Source of the DNA: Engraulis encrasicolus
Lineage: Eukaryota > Chordata > Actinopteri > Clupeiformes > Engraulidae
Length of the DNA stretch: 64,000 nt
Direction: 5' to 3'
Assembly: GCF_034702125.1 (NCBI RefSeq)
Contig: NC_085869.1
Span: 20,698,677-20,762,676 of the forward strand
Under the pieces are notes generated by a model, which worked only from the letters and a program-made list of their open reading frames with translations, searched no databases and was not told the origin of the DNA. The position numbers and the translations under genes are program-made. This document shows positions 36,491 to 48,015 of the stretch, in pieces. Numbering within the stretch: position 1 is the stretch's first letter; each line of letters opens with the position of its first letter.

Positions 36491-36688
36491 CAGTGTAACC
36501 AGATTGGGCTGTTTCCCGCCCAATTGGACTGCTTAGGATGGTCGTGTGCGGGTAAAAATGGCATTTAGCAGAAAAACCCGCCCAATTTTAGCCATAGAAA
36601 TCAATAGAATTGGGCGGGATTTTGAGCTTCTAGGCTGGTTTTGAGCATTTTTTGGGCTGGAAATCATCAGCCTCATCTGGCAACCCTG
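36491..36688. mobile_element. hAT-like MITE, CAGTGTTGCCAGAT family, copy 2
   Basis: 198 bp. Begins CAGTGTAACCAGATTGGGC and ends CATCTGGCAACCCTG. Perfect 8-bp duplication CTTGCAGG (36483-36490, 36689-36696). Confidence 0.95.
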
Positions 36689-36720
36689 CTTGCAGGTGCA
36701 TCACAGTGGGACAGACATCA

Positions 36721-37428
36721 CTGGAAAGGAGAAGCTGGAGCACACTGCAGCTTAGTTTTCAAGACTTTATTTTGTGCACACACGCGACCAACGTTTCTGT
36801 GTTGCTATACCTTCTTCAGAGTCAAATGATAGCAAGAGAGAGACACACATTTCAAGACTTGACATTCACAGGTGATCCTACTTGGTTTGGCTAAATTGGT
36901 CTGATCTCATTGCAGGTAATTGACCCCACCCCCCAACACCAGGACAAGATTGTAGACAATTAGACAGCTTGCCAACTTCCCAAAACAAAATAAAAAAGTG
37001 AAAAAAAACAATACACAAAGAAAATTGACAATAAAACCACAGCTACAATTATTAGAAGACCACAGCCGCGATGCTGGAACAATTTGTTACAGAGAGCAAG
37101 ACATATTGTGTTCCTCATTTATGCCCTGAGGCTCCACTGAATTTAGAGTATGAATCCAAAATGCCTTTCCACAAAGCCTCTCTGTCTAATTGTCTGCAAT
37201 CTTGTCCTGGTGTTGGGGGGTGGGGTCAATTACCTGCAATGACATGATACCAATTTAGCCAAACCAAGTGGGATCACCTGTGAATGTCAAGTCCTGAAAT
37301 GTGTGTCTCTCTCTTGCTATCATTTGACTCTGAAGAAGGTGTAGCAACACCGAAACGTTGGTCGGGTGTGTGCACAAAATAAAGTCTTGAAAACTAAGCT
37401 GCAGTGTGCTCCAGCTTCTCCTTTCCAG
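36721..37428. mobile_element. Large palindromic element with GAAACGTTGG motif
   Basis: The left arm 36721-36967 and right arm 37182-37428 are inverted copies, about 95% identical by eye. Both hold CACCAGGACAAGATTG, TGTGTCTCTCTCTTGC or its complement, and ACCGAAACGTTGGTCG (right arm) or its diverged partner. They end AAAATAAAGTCTTGAAAAC toward the outside. The spacer (36968-37181) has no ORF. Confidence 0.85.
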
Positions 37429-37448
37429 CTATGCCAGTGACTTACTGG

Positions 37449-37646
37449 CAGTGTTGCCAGATGAGGCTGATGATTTCCAGCCCAAAAAATGCTCAAAACC
37501 CACCTGGAAGCACTAAATCCCGCCCAATTCTATTGATGTCGATGGGAAAGATTGGGCGAGTTTTCCTGTAAAATGCCATTTTTACCCGCAGACGGCCATC
37601 CCAAGCAGCCCAATTGGGTGGGAAACAGCCCAATCTGGCAACACTG
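37449..37646. mobile_element. hAT-like MITE, CAGTGTTGCCAGAT family, copy 3 (inverted)
   Basis: 198 bp. Begins CAGTGTTGCCAGATGAGGC and ends ATCTGGCAACACTG. Perfect duplication CTTACTGG (37441-37448, 37647-37654). It mirrors copy 2 across the palindrome but has a different target site, so it is an independent insertion. Confidence 0.95.
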
Positions 37647-37980
37647 CTTACTGGAGCCTCAATGCCAGTGATTTCAAAAGCACTGGGACACTGATCTGTG
37701 ATAGGTCTGTTAGAGCATTAGGTCCAACCCCCTATGGGCGGGGTTGAAAAGGTGGGAAAAAGGCTTGTAGTCTCAACAGAAATCCACCTCTCTTACACTT
37801 CCTATGTCGATGATGCAAAATGACCATTTTTACATAATTGACATAGGAAGTGTTAAGAGATGAATGTGGATTTCTCCCATCTCAGGGGGAATTGAGAGAT
37901 TTTTGAAAGACCATTCAAAAGTATGACTGGGTGTCTATCAATGGAAAGCCTAATGCAAAATGGGTGGAGTGTCCCTTTAA

Positions 37981-38211
37981 ATGGAATGGGACCTACATAT
38001 CTACTGGATGTGTTTCAAGTCCAAACAAAGTGTGGAGAGTCAGCATTTAGCTTCTATGCTTCAAAGCTTTAGAACCAGCTTCCAGATGACGTAAAAAATG
38101 CACCCACTATTGATAGCTTTAAACATAGACTCAAGACAAAGCTGTTCTCAGATGCTTCCCCCTAGCTTAAATTATATATCATTCTTATTTTTCATTTTTA
38201 TGTCTATTTCA

Positions 38212-38250
<39 letters not shown>

Positions 38251-38420
38251 CATTATTATTATTATTATCATTATTATTATTATTACCTTATGTTTTATTT
38301 TAATGTTTTAAATGTTCTTTCTTCCCTGTTTCCTTTCTTTTTGCATTTGTTAATTTTGTGAAGCACATTGAGTTGCACCTGTGTATGAAATGCGCTATAC
38401 AAATAAACTTGCCTTGCCTT
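37981..38420 (+). pseudogene. Same LINE, 3' part and tail
   Basis: Coding similarity resumes with NGMGPTYLS at 37981. After a deletion it continues GESAFSFYASKL then NQLPDDVKNAPTIDSFKHRL and KTKLFSDAS to a TAG at 38163-38165. The 3' UTR contains a TTA microsatellite and ends GCGCTATACAAATAAACTTG plus CCTTGCCTTG, a typical fish LINE tail. Confidence 0.85.
38211..38286. repeat. TTA trinucleotide microsatellite
   Basis: Over 20 TTA units with two TCA variants, in the LINE 3' UTR. The Tyr-rich frame across it is an artefact. Confidence 0.95.
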
Positions 38421-39425
38421 GAGTACCAACCTTTGTCATTCACACTCACCGTTATCACACTGCACTAGAGCACAATCCTCGCTCATGGAGGAGCCACGCA
38501 ACACAAATTGAACAACAGCCAGCGCATGCCAGCTGGGACCGGAGGAACATGAAGCCTGATCCAGAGTAAATTGTTTGAACAGTCCTCTCTGTTAAATCCA
38601 ATATTTCTCCAAATAAACACGGCTCCCGGCTATTAGACCAGCAGTCCTCTCAACATGAATCTTCTAATAACCCCCCTGCCAGGGACAGGTGCTCTGCAAA
38701 TTGCTTCCTTTAAATGATTAACAAGCTCAGATTTATCAAGGGGGCTGTGGCTGTGCTTGTTGGGGAGAGGGACAGCGGTATAAGGTAGCATGATTCTGTT
38801 GGTGTGTGCTATACAGTAATGTGTATTGGTCTCCTTTTAGTGGCTGTCAAGGCATGTCATGTATTGATGCCTTAATGTTTACCAATGAAAAATGAGTAAT
38901 TGATTTAAAATCTTTGACCCAAATACAGTGTATCATTGTGATGTTGTCCATCCATACCACAAAAGTACAGTATACCCGCCTTTATTGGGATATTGCACGC
39001 ATTGGGATATTGCATTTGAATATGTTAACAAAACAAAAACAAGTGCATAGCCTATTGGCTGCAGGTATTCCACGTAACATAAAATGGATAAACCTCAATG
39101 GAATAAGGAATACAGCATCAATTACTTACTTATGTCTCGGATGTCAGTCATTGTCGATAAAAAGCATAGGCCTAGATGTAATGAAGTAGCAAGCTTGTTC
39201 AAGGCTTCATTTGGTTTTACAGAAATCTCCATGAATGACACTGACCAATAATTGAATTCCAGCATTATCCATGACTTTCACGCCTGTTTATTTATTGCTG
39301 ATAATGCCTTTATCATGTACTTCCCAACAATCTCACCCAATGCTTCATACACGTTTGGCTTTTTACTAGAGTTTGCAATTTTTAAGATGCGTCCTAGCAT
39401 CTCTATAAGAGGGTATGTCCGTCCA
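38421..39425. other. Unassigned DNA
   Basis: No gene or bounded repeat. 38580-38740 is mixed-composition DNA without a frame. Confidence 0.45.
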
Positions 39426-39475
39426 GCGGTCAGTCTGTCTGTCGGTCTGTCTGTCTGTCTGTCGGTCCGTCTGAA
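39426..39475. repeat. GTCT tetranucleotide microsatellite
   Basis: GTCTGTCTGTCGGTCTGTCTG and variants. Flanking GTATGTCCGTCC and GACGGACGCATC suggest it sits in a dispersed repeat. Confidence 0.85.
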
Positions 39476-42400
39476 ACACATTCCTTAAATTGCTATTCCC
39501 TCCGTGTCCACAAGGCGGCGGAGTGCATAGACGGACGCATCTTTGTCCGCCTGTTGAACTTGTTTTACTAGTGTTCACAAGTTGCACAATTCTGACTTTA
39601 ATGGGGAAAAAGCACCAAGGCTAGATACATTTCAAGCCTTTTGCTTTGTTTTTGTGAATTTTGTGAACTGTGTCCATAATGAGAGTAAAATTTTGTGTTC
39701 TACCTTGACCGTTGCAGTAATTACTCTAATGGCTGTGACCCTCTGCCCTTTCGTACAACTGTTCCAGCAGATCACCATAATGGCGTTGGAAATCATCTTA
39801 CCCCCCCATATACTATATTGTATGCATTGCACGCAGTGGGCGTAGTAGGAACCTGGCACGGGAAGAAAGATGAGTCAGAACAAGGGAGAATCGCAGAGGT
39901 AAGATCAGCGTGTGCCAGCCGAGATGATGGAGAGGGAGACAATCAGGACAACACATTGACGAGGTGCAAACAAAGCATCCTGCCACACAGATAGTACAGG
40001 CGTACCGGAGGACACGCAAACAGCCAAACACCAACCAGAGAAAATGAAATCAGGAGAGGGACATAAAATAAATAGAAGAGCCGTGTCCGTGCAACCATCG
40101 AAAACATCCACAAATACAATAACTAGAAAATGGGAATGCATTGCATTATATCACACAAAGTGAGCCAAACAGGCTAGACAGAAAATACGCAACATAGCCA
40201 AGCAGCCATGCTCATTTTCAGTCAATTCCACCAGTTATGTGCTGCCTATACATTGGCTTGCAGTGTTAGGCCTATAGTACAAAAAGGCTGGGTGATGTGC
40301 AGAGAAGATGAACAACGTCCTGTGAAGACTACTCAATCTTGAAGCCGGGCTATGCAGATTTAATTTAAGTCTTTTGTAGTCAATGATGCATAATATATGA
40401 TTTTTTTTTCCATTTGTAAAAAACTTTATATCCTCTGCTGTAGATTGAGTGCGGGTTCCATTTCCTTTTGAAGTGGCAAGTGCCATGAAAAAGAAGTTCA
40501 TTACACAATTCACTGAGTCCAGTGTGTGGGTGAACGATCCCCATTAGAATGTATACGTAGTTGACATTTGTGCTTTGTCTGTACGTGCATGCATAGGAAG
40601 CCATTTTATTTGGTGGAATGCATATCATATCAAGGACCACTTGTGTATTTCTGGGCAATTGAACACGTACAGTAGATTGCGTATTGACAGTTAGTTGAAT
40701 GTTCTAGGTGGTTTGTTTTTTGTTGCATTGCAGAAAGACACCAGTAACCCGTTGGTCCAGTGGACAACTGAAACAATAGTGTCATTATTGGTCTGGACAA
40801 ATGCATAATTAGCCATCAAAATAATCAAAGCATTCTTTGTGAACATTCTGCTTAGAGGGAAACAATAGCAACAATGTAGTATGTAAAAACACCTTTTTAT
40901 TGAGGACAAAGTGAAAACCAAAGTGCTGTTTTTCTCCTCCTGGGTCAGCACACTATTACAATACAGCATGAGACAGCACCAGCAGTGGCGGCGGTCGCAG
41001 TATAGTGGCATTCCCTGTGGTGTGCTTGCAGCACTTCAATTTGCCGTCCGAGCAAAGTTAATAGCTGGCTGCCCTCAAGGCTATCGTAGAATCTGAGGAT
41101 TCTCATTGCTGTGTCCAGGTCACGGCAGGTCATCCCTCATACTCTTTTTACTCTCTCAGGAGCGGCAACTGAACAGATAAAGCAGGAGGAAGAAACGTCT
41201 AAATGAAGAAATTGGTAGGGGGTATACAATTATTTATGGCAAGAACACTATACAGCTATCATGATTTTTTAAAACTATTTATGGTAGGCCTATATAGCAG
41301 AGAGAGTAGAGAGATATACTTAAAGAATCTCTGTATATAGTACTGTAACCATATGGACATTCCACCTAATTTAACTTGGGCATATACTGAAATTTCCCTA
41401 TATTTTCACTTTAGATGTCTCTTTAAGAACAGAGTAACTTTGTTCTCAGCTAATTCCTCTTGACACACTCAACTTGTTATCCATGATTAGATGTGAGATC
41501 TATACCATCCATGCATTAAAATAGCCATTGCAGTATTATTTGAGAAGCTAATTATTATTTTATGCCGTAAGGTGCTGTGAAGAGTTTGAAATGTCTGACT
41601 TGCATGTGTGTGAGGGGAGGCCTAATTAGAATATTACTTATATAGAAATAGAACTGTAAACCAAATAGCTAACATAAGTAGCCAGGCTGTGCCCTCCTAG
41701 TGACGCAACACTTTCAGCGTTGCAACTAGTCAGGTCAAGACCAATGCAAGTACTTTCTGAGTTCCCGCAAATAAGGGAACTCCTCCCACTTTGTCGATAA
41801 GCACACAGCCATAAGCAAACCAAGGGAGGCAGGTCAACCATGCTGTTTGGGAAACGTTAATTGTTATGCTCCAAGTCTAGAAGAGATTTGAACGTCGATG
41901 ATAATCAGGCTATAACATAAGAGCTTTTTAACAACACAAATTTGCAACATCTACTTAAAAACGACAAAAAAATCCAAACAAAGCATAAAACAACAACAAT
42001 GATAGACAGCCTACACAAACTGTTCAGAACAATCCATCTTCAACATGAATGAGCAGTTTTCAAAGTTAGTATTCCAGGCTGACTATTTATTTCCCCATAT
42101 TTGAATAACCTCATCTTCTCTTGTGGTACCCAGCTAAAGTCTAAGAACAAAACACCATCCTGTAGGGACTGGGGCATTAAATTATGTTCCTTTAATTTAA
42201 GGTTTTTGAACTAGGCCTAAATATATTTGGCCATGTTGTCCTAGAATAATTATTTATCATGACAGAACAATCATTTTCACCATTGTTTTCTGTACCTTAG
42301 GATGACTTTTGACATATTTGTGGTGGAACTTGAAAGCTGACATATTTTTCTGTTCTGTTGGTGATAACGCTTCCGTTTTTGTGTATGATACTATAGCCTA

Positions 42401-43445
42401 TCTATAATGCACTCTGATTAATGGCTTGGACAATAGACTGCCAGCTGCAAGCAGTTTCTTTCTCATTGATCTGCTCCTGATAAACTGATTATTAAATAAA
42501 CTTGGTGTGTTTCATTGTGACTATGCTGTGTGCAGACAATATACAGTAGTTACTCCATCAGTCAACTATCCCCAGATCATGCATCAAGAGCTGGACTGTG
42601 CTAAATAGAAATTGAGTTGTCAATAGATTTTCACATATAATCCTATTGCAGAGTCAGCCATTTTCATAGGATTCCCGAAATAAAATAAAATGTTATTGGT
42701 GTCTGCCAGAGATCTTGTAAGACATATTGTAAAAGAAGTGTTTCGTCCTACGCATAAGCAACAGCAGCAGCAGAAAGGAAAATCCATTTCTTTTCATTTA
42801 CAACTTGGTCCAGCGTGCTTTGCATTGCTTTTAATGAGCCAATAATGTTCTTTGAAGGAAATGTAATTTGCCTATAATCAAGTTGCATTTCAGATTGTAC
42901 AATTGATTTCTGTCCAGATCTGCTCAAGCGGAAATGAGTTCTGTGATAGCCACAAAGAAGTTTTCAGAATCGTGACAAATGCTTCGCACTGCTTTCTCAG
43001 TCACATCAGTCACATCCACAGGCAAAAGTAATGTAAATTAAAAGGCAAAAGTAAATTAAAAAACTACAACAGAAGTTAACCCATGAGCATCTTTCGTAAT
43101 ATTCTGTTTTCTTTTGGTTGGTTATGGACTTTCTTGGAAAAGTAAACCAACCACACCACTCCAGGCACTGTTTTTCAGGACTGACTGATCGCCAAGTGTG
43201 ACAATAAAAAACAAAAAACAGTTATTCGTATCATTTTGGATATACTGCATATTAATGAATCTTGTTTTTTGGAGAATCTTGTTGGTTTGGCACTGCTCCA
43301 ATTGTGGCACACTTCATACTGTAGTACACTGCTGGGCCTTTTTTTAGCCAGTGTGGTGATGTTGAGGGACCAGGCTAGGTTGTCTGTGACTTTGTATTGT
43401 TGATGACATTCACTGTACCATCATTTAAGAGTATAGTTGTGTGTC
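39476..43445. other. Unassigned DNA
   Basis: No supported gene in about 4 kb. Isolated splice-like signals occur at 39869-39901 (ATGAGTCAG... then GAGGTAAG) and at 41140-41206 (pyrimidine tract, CAG, short open frame). 41290-41345 shares AGAGATTCTTTAAGTATAT (inverted) with 14560. Confidence 0.45.
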
Positions 43446-43453
43446 TTTGGGGG

Positions 43454-43621
43454 CAGAGGCGATTCTAGGGTCAGGTGGGGCCCCAAGCGAAAATGCAAAA
43501 GAATGAATATTTGAACCAAAATCACCACTACTGTAGTACAGTATGGGCTGTTATTCACTATCTAGGGGCTTGGGGGCCCCAAGCGGCTGCCTGCCTTGCC
43601 TGGTGGCAAGATGCACCTCTG
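43454..43621. mobile_element. hAT-like MITE
   Basis: 168 bp. Begins CAGAGGCGATTCTAGGG and ends AGATGCACCTCTG. Perfect duplication TTTGGGGG (43446-43453, 43622-43629). Inner GGGGCCCCAAGCG appears twice. Confidence 0.93.
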
Positions 43622-43629
43622 TTTGGGGG

Positions 43630-45122
43630 GACAGGATTTTGTGGTCATTCGTGATCTCTGTTTTGTCAACTGCAGACTTTGAAGACTGACGGCTGGGACA
43701 GGCATATTGTCAAAACATGCTCTGGATGTGTTTAGCTTCAGTTGTCTGAGGGATTCAGACCTCTTTGTTCTTCTGTCTTCATTATTTGTTCTCCACTTTG
43801 GCAAGCCCTTTTCAGCTGAACAGTAAGTTGGGTCACAAGACCTAAACTAAACCATCAGGTTGGCATTCTCTGTCTCCAGCGACTCCCAGTTGGTGTGAAA
43901 TAGTGTACATGGTCCAAAATGGTTCCAGCAAAACACGCCCAAATTTGTGAGTCTGTGTGCTGGATTCACATGGTAAAATCTATTTAATGTGTTGTCATTT
44001 TTACCAGGCAAGTCCCCATTCAGACCTGCTGCACTATTTCACGCAATTATGGGTGGTTTTTTTTGTAACTGGCACCATTTTTTTATTGGTTGGCTTGTGC
44101 TCAAGTGGAACTTAGCTTTCCTCTGTCATGCTTACGTATGTGAGCCAAATTAATTCACTCATCATGTCTCACTTTTGCAGGAAGCTGCTCGCCTCTCTGT
44201 TTTCTGGGCAGTGTTTGAAGTCCAGTCTGCAGTAGACTATGTGCTGCATTTAGTTATTTTTCCCCAATCGATAGACATGCGTTGCTTAATCCTGTTGTGT
44301 CCTATGAGAGTACTTAGGATTTATCTTCAGAACATGCAGAATGTTGGATCAGTTCAGTTGGGTGTACATCACAGAGAAGACAGAGTAGAGAGTTTTTTTC
44401 CCGTGGCGTCTGCCACATTGGATGAGGAAAACCATGGAGCTGTGACATGTGAATTACTGGAGAATGTGTTCCATTCACTGCATTATTCTGTTCTATGTTA
44501 TCTCACGTGTGGTTTGTTTTTCGGAGACAATATGTCTGAATGATAGCTCCCTAAATGCAGTTGTCCAATTTGATTTGAAGATCCTAACTAGTGTCATAGT
44601 CTAGTCAGTGGTGATTTTTTTTTAGAGGATGGATGATGCGTTTGCTTTGCCAAAAGTACAAAAGTACCCCAGTACAAAAGTCTTAAGCAAAACCGTCCTT
44701 ATTTTAAAATTCTGTCACGTAGTTGAGATCTAAAGGAGCAAGGTCACACAACGGGCTGCACCACAGGAAAAGCAATCTGAAGCATTCTGATTCTCTGTTG
44801 TTATGAATTTGTGTCCTCAGGGATACCAGGGTGAAACATATTTCATCCTTATTTGTTACAAAACAAGACACAGAACATTGAGTGACTCGAGCAACATTGA
44901 CAGAAGGCAAAATAAATACCATGTAATTATGCTGGTGGATGGTATCCATCAAGCTTGAAGATAATTGCACAATTAATCTAAGATCTCTTCCGTCTGTCAA
45001 GTGTAAGTGTGCCACTGGTATTTCAAATTGTCGATGCGGCATAGTTATAATTTATAACTGAAGAAAAATAGTCTTTTACAGAAGCATACCTTAGTGCAGT
45101 CCAATGCAACTTCAATACAAGG
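43630..45122. other. Unassigned DNA
   Basis: Includes a 122-codon open frame (44175-44543) with no recognisable domain. I do not support it as a gene. Confidence 0.45.
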
Positions 45123-45124
45123 TA

Positions 45125-45228
45125 CACAGTAAAAACGGCGGTGTTAATTCAACCCTCAGAGAGTACTCTGGAACCAAATGCACTCTAGAAGATAAGTGTT
45201 GAACTACCACTGCATTTTTTTTACTGTG
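45125..45228. mobile_element. TA-flanked MITE (CACAGTAAAAA ends)
   Basis: CACAGTAAAAAC and TTTTTTTACTGTG face each other, with TA on each side (45123-45124 and 45229-45230). The interior (TCAACCCTCAGAGAGTACTC, ATGCACTCTAGAAGAT) is a familiar fish MITE type. A decayed piece may lie at 27140-27185. Confidence 0.8.
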
Positions 45229-45298
45229 TAGTCTCAAAAAAGCCTGTTAATGGCTTCTTCATTTTGGTACAACGGATACCATAATGTAGCATGTCAAT

Positions 45299-45504
45299 CA
45301 GGCTTGTATGAAATTCCGAATTGAATGAATTTCAATTCAAAGTAATGCCATAATACGAACACTAGGTGGTGTCATTACCTTGAGTTTCTTTGAATTTAAT
45401 CTACACCACCCATTGAAAGTACATAGAACACCACCACCTAGTGTTCGTATTATGGCATTACTTTGAATTGAAATTCTTTCAATTCGGAATTTCGTACAAG
45501 CCTG
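45299..45504. mobile_element. Palindromic hAT-like MITE
   Basis: 206 bp. Arms of 72 bp (CAGGCTTGTATGAAATTCCG... and complement) are nearly perfect around a 60-bp spacer. Perfect duplication ATGTCAAT (45291-45298, 45505-45512). Confidence 0.93.
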
Positions 45505-45940
45505 ATGTCAATGCTTGGCTATTACAAGGATACAAAGATACAAGGATACAAGGTATTTATTGCTGTGTAGGCGAAAGATTCTCCACTACTTGTGATGCTG
45601 ATAAACTTAATGTGACAAATACTGCATACCATGTCTGCAGAAATTCTCAGAATTTTTGAAAAGAAACAAAAAAGAAAAAAAAAGAAAAAAAGAAAACAGC
45701 AAGCAAAAAACAAAACAACAACTGCAATCCCACACGCTTACTAATTAACCCTTTCTGGAAATCTCTGCTTCAAAGTACTAACGTACTCAATGTCCTACTT
45801 TGGAAAAGTAGAATAGGACTATGTCACACACACGCTAACATCACTATGGCAGGCAAAGTATGTTTTTCCTGTAGAATACTAATGACGGCGTTTCTAACTT
45901 AAGAATGAGTTGTTTTTTTTCACTTGATGTATCATAATAA

Positions 45941-46240
45941 GGCAGTCATGGGTGAGCGGTTAGGGCGTCAGACTTGCATCCCAGAGGTTGCTGGTTCGAC
46001 TCCCGACCCGCCAGGTTCGTGGGGGGAGTAATCAACCAGTGCTCTCCCCCATCCTCCTCCATAACTGAGGTACCCTGAGCATGGTACCGTCCCACCGCAC
46101 TGCTCCCCATGGGTTGCCACTGAGGGCTGCCCCCTTGCACGAGTGAGGCATAAATGCAATTTTGTTGTGTGCAGTGTTCACTTGTGTGCTGTGGAGTGCT
46201 GTGTCACAATGACAATGGGAGTTGGAGTTTCCAAATGGGC
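45941..46240 (+). mobile_element. tRNA-headed SINE
   Basis: Head GTGAGCGGTTAGGGCGTCAG (box A) and CTGGTTCGACTCC (box B), a GTACCCTGAGCATGGTACC body, and tail GACAATGGGAGTTGGAGTTT. Same family as the minus-strand copy at 20655-20955. Confidence 0.88.
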
Positions 46241-46933
46241 TTTCACTTACTTTCACTATAATGTGAATCTGGCTTATACTGCTTTCAAGGGAGTATGGAT
46301 ACATGTCCAAACCTACTTTATCTGCTGTAGCTGTCAGATCTGACATATATGGTTTGTAATGAAGCAGACTTATCATTTGGATCAAAGTCAAAGTATCTCC
46401 TTATAAAATGAGCTCTGCAAGACAGAGAGATTGGATTTAATTACAGACTACTCTAAGTCTCGCAGGAGGGCAGAGAGGGAACCCAATGAAGCCCCCGCCA
46501 TCACCGATATTAATAGACATGTGCAGACTTCCACTGCTTCGGTTATGACATTTACTTAGATATCTGACATTGCGCTTCAGTAATCCAACGGTTAATTATC
46601 TACTGATGGATTCTAATATGCATGCCGAATATACTAAAGAGGGGAACATGTAGACATGATCAGTCTGGGTTTTCTTTTAAATGAGAAGATATTTCATTGG
46701 CTAAGATGCTGAAGAAGTCAATAGAGGATGAGGAGGGTGTAAGGAAGGAATACAAACTAGGCAAAAGGAGGCGGGTGGGGGGGGCATAAATTATCTACAT
46801 CTTATTTATTATCTGATGGCAACAAGTTCACTTTGTTGTGTAGCAATAAAACATGATCTGGTCGTGTCTTCAAGGTCAAGCAGAGCCCTAGCGGGTCTGT
46901 GCAGGGTGACTCACCCTCTCTCATTGGCACACC
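46241..46933. other. Unassigned DNA
   Basis: No gene. 46420-46620 carries TTAATTACAGAC, ATATTAATAG and GTTAATTATC and could be conserved non-coding DNA. Confidence 0.4.
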
Positions 46934-46941
46934 CTCCACTG

Positions 46942-47126
46942 CAGGGGCGTAAAATATACCCCCGCAGCCCCCGCGAGGCAGGGGGGCCCATTGGCGGGGG
47001 GCCCACATGTGCCCTTGACTTGAAGAAACGGGCCCCCTCCACATGATATTAGGCCCTCTTTTTTCGTTCGGGGGCCCATTCTTGGTATCTTGCAGGGGGG
47101 CCTGAAGTACTTGCGTTACGCCAGTG
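46942..47126. mobile_element. hAT-like MITE
   Basis: 185 bp. Ends CAGGGGCGTAA and TTACGCCAGTG. Perfect duplication CTCCACTG (46934-46941, 47127-47134). Confidence 0.93.
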
Positions 47127-47223
47127 CTCCACTGGCCTCTTCAACACGACGTTGGCTCTGGTCCCAACCAAATGGTTTTACACCAGCATCGTTGGCATGC
47201 AGCTAGGCATGGCATAAATTCAA

Positions 47224-47262
47224 GACCTCCTCCTCCTCCTCCTCCTCCTCTGCCTCCTCCAC
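47224..47262. repeat. CCT trinucleotide microsatellite
   Basis: About ten CCT units with one TGC interruption. The Pro run in one frame is an artefact. Confidence 0.9.
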
Positions 47263-47396
47263 TGGTTCAGGACAGAGGTGAGTCACCAACCAAGTCTGGA
47301 GCATCTCATCATCATAAATACACTATGGTCTGCCCCTCACCCCACCTTTGCTTGATTGTTCTTGTTTGTCGCCATTGTTAGATAAATGTGAAGGAG

Positions 47397-47530
47397 CAGT
47401 GGCGGAACAATTGCACACAGGGCCCCGGGGCAAAACACTGACAGAGCCCCCTATATAGCCTGCAAAGGTCATAATAGGGCCCTCACCACCAATATGGGAG
47501 GGCACTGGGCCCAGGGTCAAATGCCCTGCA
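47397..47530. mobile_element. hAT-like MITE, CAGTGGCGGAAC family, 3'-truncated
   Basis: Matches 57472-57605 from CAGTGGCGGAACAATTGCAC through CAAATGCCCTGC but lacks the right TIR. Confidence 0.85.
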
Positions 47531-47639
47531 AGTGCCACCTCATACATTTACTAACATTTAAATCTACATGGAAATGGAAAATAAAAATATCAAAGGTTGA
47601 AAAAAACAAGGCCATTCATTTATTTTCATTGTATTTTGG

Positions 47640-47745
47640 TGGTAAAAGGTATCGGTATCGGTACTCGGTATCGGCAAGTACACACGTTAATGTACTCGTA
47701 CTTGTATCGGTTTTCAAAAAAGTGGTATCGGTGCATCCCTACTGA
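47640..47745. repeat. GGTATCG-rich repeat fragment
   Basis: GGTATCGGTATCGGTACTCGG and GGTATCGGTGCATCCCTA, typical of the right end of a fish TIR repeat. The left end is not seen. Confidence 0.6.
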
Positions 47746-47791
47746 TTAGTGATTACTTGCAGTATTTATGACATGCAGAGATATTTGAAAG

Positions 47792-48007
47792 CATAGGTGT
47801 GCACAGATAGGGGTGAGGTGGTGCTAAAGCACCTGCCCCTTTGCCCATGTTGACATGATAATTTACAAATGTGGCACGATCAAACTCATGTTAGAATAAT
47901 GTTCCAATATAATATATCGCCTCTATTATGGAAGCCGGAAGTTCCACAAATCCCCAACACCCCACCTTCAGCACCTGCCTCCCAAAATGTGTCTGTGCAT
48001 GCCACTG
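47792..48007. mobile_element. hAT-like MITE
   Basis: 216 bp. Begins CATAGGTGTGCACAGATAGG and ends CTGTGCATGCCACTG. Perfect duplication TTTGAAAG (47784-47791, 48008-48015). Part of the same family is inverted at about 56110-56185. Confidence 0.9.
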
Positions 48008-48015
48008 TTTGAAAG

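Larger units (their letters stand above)
36253..37976. mobile_element. TTAA-type element inserted in the LINE, itself carrying three insertions
   Basis: TTAA at 36249-36252 and 37977-37980. Ends are AGGGGCATTCCACC and GGTGGAGTGTCCCT. Without the nested hAT MITEs and the palindrome about 600 bp remain, with no ORF. GAAATCCACCTCTCTTACAC near 37781 faces GTTAAGAGATGAATGTGGATTTC near 37852 in inverse. Confidence 0.85.

Noticed and set aside
44175..44543. 122-codon ORF on the plus strand
   Set aside because: No domain, no repeat relation and no supported splice context. Length is within chance for AT/GC-balanced DNA of this size.
45946..46391. Several 60-120-codon ORFs
   Set aside because: They lie in a tRNA-headed SINE, and matching frames appear in the inverted copy at 20655-20955.
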